From Shewanella psychromarinicola (GTDB taxonomy: Bacteria > Pseudomonadota > Gammaproteobacteria > Enterobacterales > Shewanellaceae), in the NCBI RefSeq assembly GCF_003855155.1, contig NZ_CP034073.1, positions 4,712,001-4,776,000 on the forward strand: 64,000 nt of DNA. The letters are read 5' to 3'. Made by a program: the position numbers and the translations under genes. The notes under the pieces were generated by a model. The model saw only the letters and a program-made list of their open reading frames with translations. It was not told the origin of the DNA and did no database searches. Each line of letters begins with the position of its first letter. The first letter of the stretch is position 1. Positions 57,447 through 64,000 of this stretch are shown one piece after another.

Positions 57447-57959
57447 TTACTCCTGTAACAACATTTGGATTTCTTGTTCATATGCGGGAATATTTTGTTG
57501 ATAAAATCCCACGTGGCTTTGCACTAATTCACCTTTGCGATTAAACAAAAAGCTACTTGGCATACCTTGTAATTCAAAGGCGTGCGCAACATCACCCTCT
57601 GGATCAAAACGAAGATTAAATTGTGCCGGCAGCTTACTCAAAAACTCATGAGCTAATGCGCTATCAACATCAAGATTAATCGCTACCACCTCTAAACCTT
57701 GCTGTTGATATTTAGCCTGCATTGCATTCATCCAAGGAAATGATTTACGGCATGGGCCACACCATGATGCCCAAAAATCGACATAAACCACTTTGCCAGC
57801 AAACTCTTGCAAACTAACGCTTGCGCCTTGTTGATTCAATACATTGTGTTCTAATGAGGGAGCCGCTTGAGTTTGGGTGTTAACACCTAACCCTACAGCT
57901 AAACTTAACGCTATAAACTTGATTTTACGAAAATGAGAAAATAACCCAATTGACATCAT
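57447..57959 (-). CDS. TlpA/ResA-like periplasmic thioredoxin-fold protein
   Basis: This 170-aa exported protein starts at ATG 57959 behind AGGTG. It has an N-terminal hydrophobic segment (IKFIALSLAVGLGV) that is a signal peptide or anchor. The thioredoxin fold follows, with VVYVDFWASWCGPCRKSFPW (active-site CGPC about 75-78) and the cis-Pro in LQGMPSSFLFNRKG. Such proteins reduce disulfides in specific periplasmic partners. It is the first gene of the operon; its stop lies 4 bp before the DUF4266 start, whose C-terminal Cys pair is an obvious candidate partner. Confidence 0.9.
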   Translation of the reverse strand: MMSIGLFSHFRKIKFIALSLAVGLGVNTQTQAAPSLEHNVLNQQGASVSLQEFAGKVVYVDFWASWCGPCRKSFPWMNAMQAKYQQQGLEVVAINLDVDSALAHEFLSKLPAQFNLRFDPEGDVAHAFELQGMPSSFLFNRKGELVQSHVGFYQQNIPAYEQEIQMLLQE

Positions 57960-58173
57960 ATTTTCACCTAATGAACAGATTGCCCACAACATAGGCTACC
58001 AATCTTAAGATTTACTTAAGCAATGGCAACATATCTTATGGGCAGCTTTTGTGGCTTCTTTCTATTAGGTTATGATTATTGACGTAGAACAACTGCAGGT
58101 CATAAGCCCCGCCTTGATAACATCACTACAAACTACTGCAACATGGATCGTTAACGATCAACAGGCACTAATA

Positions 58174-58740
58174 CTAGCCACCAATCATTTTAGACACTAG
58201 GCCTTTATCGTTTCCCGACTCAGCCACTAAAATCCCCGCTAAATGTAAACCAATAAAAGGAACAAAATACCAAAGTGCTAGCTTGTGAATTGTTTCAACC
58301 TGATCTTCTATCGCTTCAGGGCCAAACTTGAGCAACAGGCCGAGGATCACAGATAGCGCAACACCTGCATAAAATACCCAATACACCCATGCTTGAAACT
58401 TTTGTTTTGTGGTCGCTTGGCGCGAGAAAGGTGATGGATAGTGCAGACCAAATTTAGCCATATAAACAAAACGAGCCAGCAAAAATACGCCCACTGCATA
58501 ACCAAAGTAAATATGCCATTGGAACATCACTCCGCGAATACTTTTAGCAATGCTCACCGATTGGCTATCCGTAATAATAAGATCTATTTTGGCTAGGCCT
58601 TGATGAATAATGGCGGCCATGTGGTTTTTCTCCATCCAGCCAAGCCTCAATAATATGGTTAACAACATGACCATCATGGTCAAGGCTAGTCCCCAATGGA
58701 GTAAACGGTGTAGCAGTGGATAAGTAGTCTGTGTTTGCAT
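58174..58740 (-). CDS. Cytochrome b561-family membrane protein
   Basis: This 188-aa integral membrane protein starts at ATG 58740 with GAGG upstream; the frame runs on to 58797 without support. Four hydrophobic spans (about 10-32, 72-100, 112-135, 150-172) carry His residues in positions suited to bind two b hemes: LLHRLLHWGLAL, FQWHIYFGYAVG and VPFIGLHLAG. Members transfer electrons between quinones and partner proteins. It is about 215 bp upstream of the TlpA-like gene on the same strand, perhaps an independent unit. Confidence 0.85.
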   Translation of the reverse strand: MQTQTTYPLLHRLLHWGLALTMMVMLLTILLRLGWMEKNHMAAIIHQGLAKIDLIITDSQSVSIAKSIRGVMFQWHIYFGYAVGVFLLARFVYMAKFGLHYPSPFSRQATTKQKFQAWVYWVFYAGVALSVILGLLLKFGPEAIEDQVETIHKLALWYFVPFIGLHLAGILVAESGNDKGLVSKMIGG

Positions 58741-58877
58741 GGAAAACCTCGATAGGATTATGATGATGGCGCCATTATAACGTCCAAATCTTAACAATCA
58801 CTTATGAATGGCATTAATCGAAAGATAAACTAAAACATGACATTATTGCGAAAAAAGAACATTGAAGGGAGTCACAG

Positions 58878-59279
58878 GTGACGCATATTTTTAACCAAAG
58901 CCGACAAGCGGCATTATTCCTTGCAGGTCTTGGAACCTCATTAGGTGGACTTTATACTTTGTTTCCTCAATGGGCCGTCGAAAATCTTAACCAACTAACC
59001 TATGTGGTCGACAATACGATATTTATTCAGCATTGGGGATTTATGGTATTAATGCTCGGATGCAGTTTTTTTATTGCCATGGTCCGTTCAACTTGGATAA
59101 AACCACTGTTTTGCATTGCGCTAATTGAAAAGCTGTTTTTTATTAGCCTAGTATTGAGCAATGCCAATCAATCTTTTGTCGATGGCTTTTGGTTATCAAT
59201 GATAATGGACAGTATTATATGTGCTTACATAGCCGCTTATTTATGGTTTTGCCGAGCCACTGCTGATTTAACGTCTTAA
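58878..59279 (+). CDS. Small four-span membrane protein, hypothetical
   Basis: This 133-aa protein begins at GTG 58878, 9 bp after GAAGGGAG. It has about four hydrophobic segments (about 10-30, 48-68, 74-95, 103-125) and no catalytic motif. It is divergent from the cytochrome b561 gene (137 bp apart). I cannot name a family. Confidence 0.65.
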   Translation: MTHIFNQSRQAALFLAGLGTSLGGLYTLFPQWAVENLNQLTYVVDNTIFIQHWGFMVLMLGCSFFIAMVRSTWIKPLFCIALIEKLFFISLVLSNANQSFVDGFWLSMIMDSIICAYIAAYLWFCRATADLTS

Positions 59280-59295
59280 GCTAAGCAAACTTAAT

Positions 59296-59505
59296 TTAGC
59301 CGATACTATCTGGCGGTGCCGCGACATCGCATTTTTTGCAACTGAGAACCATACCCAATTTCTGTTGCCGACCGGCAACAGTTGTTACCCTCAGGCGAAC
59401 GGTCCACGGCGGATTATGGCGCACATGTTGAAAATGGCCGCAGTCCAATTCTGCCACCCAATGATGCTCTTCATCCAAATGATAACCGATAATTTTTTGC
59501 TGCAT
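59296..59505 (-). CDS. DUF3565 family small protein
   Basis: This 69-aa soluble protein reads MQQKIIGYHLDEEHHWVAEL, DCGHFQHVRHNPPWTVRL and ends near LSCKKCDVAAPPDS. The CGHxQHxRHxPPW core with a final CxxC pair is typical of DUF3565 and suggests zinc binding. The start could also be 59544 (13 more residues); neither has a strong ribosome site. The gene is convergent with the membrane protein gene, 16 bp apart. Confidence 0.82.
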   Translation of the reverse strand: MQQKIIGYHLDEEHHWVAELDCGHFQHVRHNPPWTVRLRVTTVAGRQQKLGMVLSCKKCDVAAPPDSIG

Positions 59506-59602
59506 ATTGGTTAGCCCAATGGTTAATGTATTACATTGCGACACAATGGATTATATTTCTGCTGGCTCAATAAATAGCCCATACCATGTCGATAACACCC
59601 AC

Positions 59603-59632
59603 AAAAAAGCCTGAACGAGTCAGGCTTTTTGA
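59603..59632. terminator. Terminator downstream of der
   Basis: AAAAAAGCCTGA-ACGAG-TCAGGCTTTTT is a perfect stem with a 5-base loop, 50-80 bp after the der stop on the minus strand. It can act in both directions. Confidence 0.85.
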
Positions 59633-59680
59633 GCAATAAATAACTTAACTACATGCTAGATTACTTAACCTTAGCGCGGG

Positions 59681-61147
59681 TTATTTAGTACGATCGCGAA
59701 TATGGCTCATTGCACGCTTACGACGACGCTCTTGACCTACGGTTAATTTCACCGTTTTACCTTCAAACGGGTTAGCACCCTCATGGAAACGTAACTGAAT
59801 GGGCGTACCGACAACTTTTAATGAACGACGGAAGTAATTCATCATATAACGCTTATACGAATCAGGTAGCTTCTTAACTTGGTTACCGTGGATAACAACA
59901 ATCGGAGGGTTATAACCGCCAGCGTGAGCATATTTCAATTTCACACGGCGACCATTAACCAATGGTGGCTGGTGATCATCTTGAGACATTTGCATAACGC
60001 GAGTTAGCATTGAAGTACTCACACGACGTGTCGCACTGTCGTATGCTTCTTCAATTGACTCATATAAATGGCCAACACCGGTGCCATGTAACGCCGAAAT
60101 AAAGTGGATACGCGCAAAATCGATAAAGCCTAAACGGCGATCAAGTTCACTTTTAACACGGTCTTTGATTTTTTGATCAATACCATCCCACTTGTTTATG
60201 GCAATAACCAATGCACGACCTGCGTTTAAGGTAAAGCCTAATAAACCCAGATCTTGCTCTGCAATCCCTTCACGCGCATCGATCACTAACAATACTACGT
60301 TAGCATCTTCAACCGCTTTTAAGGTTTTAATCACCGAGAATTTCTCGATAACTTCATTGACTTTACTGCGGCGACGAACACCTGCTGTATCAATTAACAC
60401 GTACTCTCTACCTTCACGCGACATTGGAATATAAATACTGTCACGGGTGGTTCCGGGTTCGTCATAAACTACGACACGCTCTTCACCTAAAATACGGTTG
60501 ATCAACGTTGATTTACCTACGTTAGGCTTACCAATAATGGCAAGCTTAATCGGTAAGTTTTGTAGGCGTTCTTGTTCCGCTTCAGCTTCTTCTTCAGTAT
60601 ATTCACGCTCAACTTGTTCGCCTTCTTCGTCTAATTCACGAACAATACCCATAGCTTCAGCATAAGGCGTTAACGCATAGTCGATCATGTTGGTGACACC
60701 ACGGCCTTGTGCCGCAGCCATTTGATATACTTCGCCTAAACCAAGAGACCAAAACTCACCACAAGCTGAATCAGCATCAATACCATCAACTTTGTTGGCA
60801 ACAACAAAGGTCACCTTGTCGCGGCTACGTAAATGCTGAGCAATCGCTAAATCAGCAGCGGTAAGACCGGAACGGGCATCGGTCATAAATAATACAACAT
60901 CGGCTTCTTCGATCGCAGCCAATGACTGTTCAGCCATTTTAGTTTCGATCCCCTCTTCAGTGCCATCAATACCGCCAGTATCAACAACGATAAACTCGTA
61001 GCCAGCTAAAAATGCACGGCCGTATTTACGGTCACGTGTTAAGCCAGGGAAATCAGCGACTAACGCATCACGAGTACGAGTAAGACGGTTAAATAATGTC
61101 GATTTGCCGACATTCGGTCGCCCAACAAGGGCCACAACAGGGATCAT
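59681..61147 (-). CDS. der: Der (EngA), ribosome-associated GTPase with two G domains
   Basis: This 488-aa essential GTPase is required for 50S subunit maturation. Two tandem G domains are intact: [15 protein letters not shown] (about 9-23) with DTGG and NKVD, and [15 protein letters not shown] (about 205-219) with DTAG and NKWD. An acidic linker ([20 protein letters not shown]) lies between them. The C-terminal KH-like domain ends basic ([15 protein letters not shown]). It lies downstream of bamB on the same strand with a terminator-like hairpin between, in the usual hisS-yfgM-bamB-der order. Confidence 0.98.
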   Translation of the reverse strand: MIPVVALVGRPNVGKSTLFNRLTRTRDALVADFPGLTRDRKYGRAFLAGYEFIVVDTGGIDGTEEGIETKMAEQSLAAIEEADVVLFMTDARSGLTAADLAIAQHLRSRDKVTFVVANKVDGIDADSACGEFWSLGLGEVYQMAAAQGRGVTNMIDYALTPYAEAMGIVRELDEEGEQVEREYTEEEAEAEQERLQNLPIKLAIIGKPNVGKSTLINRILGEERVVVYDEPGTTRDSIYIPMSREGREYVLIDTAGVRRRSKVNEVIEKFSVIKTLKAVEDANVVLLVIDAREGIAEQDLGLLGFTLNAGRALVIAINKWDGIDQKIKDRVKSELDRRLGFIDFARIHFISALHGTGVGHLYESIEEAYDSATRRVSTSMLTRVMQMSQDDHQPPLVNGRRVKLKYAHAGGYNPPIVVIHGNQVKKLPDSYKRYMMNYFRRSLKVVGTPIQLRFHEGANPFEGKTVKLTVGQERRRKRAMSHIRDRTK

Positions 61148-61176
61148 GATTTTGCCTCTAAAAAACTTTTCAATAA

Positions 61177-61204
61177 AAAGCCCCCGGAACGCTTCCAGGG
61201 GCTC
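61177..61204 (-). terminator. Hairpin between bamB and der
   Basis: On the minus strand AGCCCCTGGAA-GCG-TTCCGGGGGCT is followed by TTTT. It sits 47 bp after the bamB stop and 30 bp before the der start, so it may act as a partial terminator that lowers or separates der transcription. Confidence 0.7.
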
Positions 61205-61250
61205 TAGTAAGGATATTATACCTTAATTAACGCAACAATAGTGCTAGGAC

Positions 61251-62486
61251 TTATTCCGCATCTGTTTCGGTATCTTCCTCAAGATTCTTTTGCTCTTGTT
61301 TGTTCAAACTCACAATGGCGACTTTGCCGCTGCGACCTTGAACATAAATTTTGTCATCCACCACTAAAGGTTGGCCATATAAGCCATCGCTGTCAACTTC
61401 AATGCGGCCAACAACCTCACCGCTAATACGGTCGATAAAATGCAAGTAACCTTCGAAGTCACCGACAACAATATAGTTATCTATTACTGCTGGAGCCGTT
61501 AACTGACGATTTTTAAGCTCAGAATTACTCCATAGCTCTAAACCATTACGGCGATCGACTGAGTAAATACGGCTATGATCGTCCACTAAAAACAGGCTGA
61601 TACCTGCTGCGGCCAAATCATTAAAGCTTGAGTATTTACGCGACCAAACTACGCGACCATTGCGAAGCTCCATAGAGACTAAATTACCATTGTAACTAGC
61701 AACATACAGATTCTCACCCAATATTAATGGCGTCATATCAATATCGGCCATACGGGTAAACTCATTGGCACCGGTCGGACTAAAAACGGTTTGTTCCCAC
61801 GCTGCTTGACCATTACTTTTAACAACAACAGCTATTTTGCCATCTGCAGAACCTAAAAAGAAACCGCCCGCTTCATAAACCGCAGAACCCGTACCCCGTA
61901 AAGTGAGGTTTGGCAGTTGCATCTCATAGCTCCATAACTTTTCGCCGTTATCGACATTAAATGCTTCAAATGTGCCTTTACTGGTATTCACTGCGACAAC
62001 ATCTTCTGCCACTGTGGGTGCCGATAATAATTCGCCATTAGCTTGCGTAGACCACACAACGTCACCCGTTGCCTCATCAAGCGCGACTAATAAGCCCGTT
62101 TCGCCACCAATAAACACTTTACTGCGTGCCGCAGTAACACCCGCAGCTAAACGAATGCCTTTAGTTTTGGTTCCAAGCTGCTGTTCGAAGACATCATTAA
62201 AGTCTTGCTTCCAAAGCTCATCACCACTTGTTTCGTCAAAAGCGACAACTATACCGTTGCGATCAGCAACAAACACTTTGCCATAACGGACGCTGGGACG
62301 AAGTTGCGAATAATAATCGCCGACGCCATCACCAACACTGGTATCCCAAATAATTTCAGGAAACACCGTTGCTTGTATATCAACTAATTCACTAACAGGC
62401 TCTTCTTCAACATCACTTGAAGAACAAGCAGACATAAGAGCAACACTTAACCCAACGGCAAGTAAATTTTTGCACCACGACTTCAT
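61251..62486 (-). CDS. bamB: BamB, outer-membrane assembly lipoprotein
   Basis: This 411-aa lipoprotein of the BAM complex assists insertion of beta-barrel proteins. The signal ends at lipobox MSAC (Cys about 21). The rest is an eight-bladed beta-propeller of PQQ-like repeats: GDELWKQDFND, GDVVWSTQANGELLSAPTVA, GEKLWSYEMQLPNLTLRGTG and GRVVWSRKYSSFNDLAAAGI. The acidic end NLEEDTETDAE is a lineage feature. It follows yfgM by 12 bp. Confidence 0.96.
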   Translation of the reverse strand: MKSWCKNLLAVGLSVALMSACSSSDVEEEPVSELVDIQATVFPEIIWDTSVGDGVGDYYSQLRPSVRYGKVFVADRNGIVVAFDETSGDELWKQDFNDVFEQQLGTKTKGIRLAAGVTAARSKVFIGGETGLLVALDEATGDVVWSTQANGELLSAPTVAEDVVAVNTSKGTFEAFNVDNGEKLWSYEMQLPNLTLRGTGSAVYEAGGFFLGSADGKIAVVVKSNGQAAWEQTVFSPTGANEFTRMADIDMTPLILGENLYVASYNGNLVSMELRNGRVVWSRKYSSFNDLAAAGISLFLVDDHSRIYSVDRRNGLELWSNSELKNRQLTAPAVIDNYIVVGDFEGYLHFIDRISGEVVGRIEVDSDGLYGQPLVVDDKIYVQGRSGKVAIVSLNKQEQKNLEEDTETDAE

Positions 62487-62498
62487 CGGCTAAGTTCC

Positions 62499-63125
62499 TT
62501 ATGCCTTATTTAGATTATCTAACTTCATGGTCAGCGCTGGACTGGTTAACGCACCACCATTATCCACTGCTGCTTGATAAGCTAATTTGGCTTTATCCAA
62601 GTCACCTTGACGCACTAAAAAGTCACCTTTTAATTCTTCACGTTGAGAAGCAAATGCTTTATCAGTCACTTGATCTAACGTGGCTAACGCCATGCCTACA
62701 TTATTTTGCTCAGCTTGAATACGCGCTAAACGGATCATCGCGACCATGCCCAAACCAGCACCAGGTTGCGCCGCAATCACTTTGGTAAATGAAACTTCTG
62801 CTTTAGCCAAATCACCCGCTTCAACTGCCGATTTTGCTATTATCAATTCGAGTAGCGCTTGATAACCTTGCTGATCATGTTCTGATGCAAAGCTTTCTGC
62901 CTGAACCAATAATGCAGCAGGATTATTCACCTGTGTCACGATAGACTGAAATGACTCTGAAGCTTCTTCAGCCGCCGTCACTTGCATGTCTGAATAAGTA
63001 TTCCATCCATATAAGCCACCAAGGCCTACCACGGCACCCACGACAATCGAGGTACCATAATCTTTCCAGAACTGCTTGATAGCATCTACTTGTTGTTCTT
63101 CTGTGCTATAAATTTCCACTGGCAC
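62499..63125 (-). CDS. yfgM: YfgM, inner-membrane TPR protein linked to SecYEG/periplasmic chaperones
   Basis: This 208-aa protein has an N-terminal cytosolic segment, one membrane span (TSIVVGAVVGLGGLYGWNTY, about 24-43) and a periplasmic helical domain of degenerate TPR units (GDLAKAEVSFTKVIAAQPGA, LAYQAAVDNGGAL). Known YfgM interacts with the Sec translocon and periplasmic chaperones. It starts 8 bp after the hisS stop and ends 12 bp before bamB, so hisS-yfgM-bamB form an operon. Confidence 0.95.
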   Translation of the reverse strand: MPVEIYSTEEQQVDAIKQFWKDYGTSIVVGAVVGLGGLYGWNTYSDMQVTAAEEASESFQSIVTQVNNPAALLVQAESFASEHDQQGYQALLELIIAKSAVEAGDLAKAEVSFTKVIAAQPGAGLGMVAMIRLARIQAEQNNVGMALATLDQVTDKAFASQREELKGDFLVRQGDLDKAKLAYQAAVDNGGALTSPALTMKLDNLNKA

Positions 63126-63133
63126 TTCCCCTT

Positions 63134-64000
63134 TTAAATCAGTTCTGCAATTTTAGTTACGAGTTCACTACGCGTAACCAATTGTTGTTCGTTGTTAGTT
63201 CGTAATGGCTTAATAGCGACTTGATTACTGGCCAATTCATTTTCACCAATAATTAACGCAAACTGAGCACCGCTTTTATCGGCACGCTTCATTTGCTTTT
63301 TAACGTTACCGCCACCGCAATGACTCATGACTTTAAGCCTTGGTAAATGTTGACGCAACTCTTGAGCCACTTTAATGGCTTCTACTACGCAGTTATCGCC
63401 CATTGCTGTGACATAAACATCCACTTCAGCGGCAATGTCACTGGTTAACTCGAGCGTTTCAAGCAATAGTACAATCCGCTCAAGACCCATAGCAAAACCA
63501 ACAGCGGGGGTATCTTTACCACCAAGTTGACCGACTAAACCGTCGTAACGTCCACCTGCCAATACCGTACCTTGCGAGCCCAAACTAGTGGTAACCCATT
63601 CAAATACAGTACGGTTATAGTAATCTAAACCACGGACTAAACGCGGATTGATGGTGTATTGGATGCCAACAGCGTCTAAGAGTTCACACAAAGTTGAAAA
63701 ATGTGTCTTTGATTCTTCACCAAGGTATTCCATCAATACTGGTGCATCGCTTAAAATAGCCTGCACTTGTTGCGATTTACTGTCTAGCACACGTAATGGA
63801 TTTGAATACATCCGACGTTGGCTATCTTCATCTAATTTGTCTTTGTGTTGCTCTAAAAAAGCAATTAACGCATCGCGGTAAGCAGCACGCTCAGCGGGAT
63901 CGCCTAGGGTATTAAGCTCCAGCGCAACATGTTCTTTAATGCCTAACTGGTCCCATAAACGGGCAGATAACATTAATACTTCAGCATCAACATCGGCGCT
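63134..64000 (-). CDS. hisS: HisS, histidyl-tRNA synthetase (C-terminal part, runs off the window)
   Basis: The frame is open to the right edge. Codons before the ATG at 63973 encode SADVDAEVL, matching the family's GPDVDAE segment, so the gene continues beyond 64000 and the internal ATG is not the start. About 289 codons are present. Visible are motif [16 protein letters not shown] and [20 protein letters not shown] (histidine-binding), [16 protein letters not shown] (motif 3) and the anticodon-binding domain to the end. It is the first visible gene of hisS-yfgM-bamB. Confidence 0.97.
   Translation of the reverse strand, partial: SADVDAEVLMLSARLWDQLGIKEHVALELNTLGDPAERAAYRDALIAFLEQHKDKLDEDSQRRMYSNPLRVLDSKSQQVQAILSDAPVLMEYLGEESKTHFSTLCELLDAVGIQYTINPRLVRGLDYYNRTVFEWVTTSLGSQGTVLAGGRYDGLVGQLGGKDTPAVGFAMGLERIVLLLETLELTSDIAAEVDVYVTAMGDNCVVEAIKVAQELRQHLPRLKVMSHCGGGNVKKQMKRADKSGAQFALIIGENELASNQVAIKPLRTNNEQQLVTRSELVTKIAELI

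Overview
The window reads as chromosomal DNA of a marine gammaproteobacterium, most likely Shewanella. The evidence is the gene content and order: flgA-flgM-flgN and flgT/flgO/flgP, cydA-cydB-cydX, purL/mltF/tadA/guaA/guaB/xseA, and der-bamB-yfgM-hisS, with moderate A+T content. Family names come from reading the translated proteins. No database search was run.

Layout. (1) 1-2313: flagellar genes flgA, flgM and flgN with a textbook sigma-28 promoter in front of flgM. (2) 2314-8208: a decayed, repeat-rich stretch. It holds a 37-bp CTAG-rich tandem array, a chalcone-isomerase-like secreted protein, a DUF2947 protein, three pseudogenes (integrase tail, frameshifted YegP/DUF1508, ISAs1-family transposase) and a TPR-SGNH protein. 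(3) 8209-18852: a compact integrative element in the 3' end of tRNA-Arg(CCT), with 15-bp att repeats, paired 11-bp arm-type repeats at both ends, an integrase, an AlpA-like regulator, a phage GPA-type HUH replication protein and no virion genes. Its cargo is a two-gene module, an SMC/ABC-type ATPase plus an Mrr-like nuclease-STAND NTPase. This looks like an anti-phage system and is the best candidate for something undescribed. (4) 19133-21765: flgT, flgO and flgP, with a second sigma-28 promoter before flgO. (5) 22000-35200: an outer-membrane barrel protein, a TetR-controlled RND efflux pair, a chemotaxis receptor, cytochrome bd oxidase including the tiny cydX, a discrete short transcription unit with a 26-codon ORF, and a second CTAG-rich repeat cluster. 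(6) 35215-46470: housekeeping genes purL, mltF, tadA, guaA, guaB and xseA. (7) 46701-58740: envelope and signalling. This includes an OmpA-like lipoprotein, a GlyGly-CTERM-like surface protein, and a PepSY/response regulator/histidine kinase/DUF3300 group sharing an 11-bp-spaced direct-repeat box. It also includes a six-gene operon (TlpA-like, DUF4266, DUF3570, ApbE, response regulator, histidine kinase) and a cytochrome b561. (8) 58878-64000: small proteins, der, bamB, yfgM and the 3' part of hisS, which runs off the right edge.

How the parts fit. Flagellar genes that sit side by side in Vibrio (from memory of V. cholerae) are here separated by about 17 kb of accessory DNA, and the flgT/O/P block is flipped. 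The tRNA-Arg next to flgT gave the element its integration site. Several genes too short or too broken for simple ORF calling were recovered by eye: cydX, a 39-aa basic protein, a 26-aa candidate, YegP and the transposase remnant.
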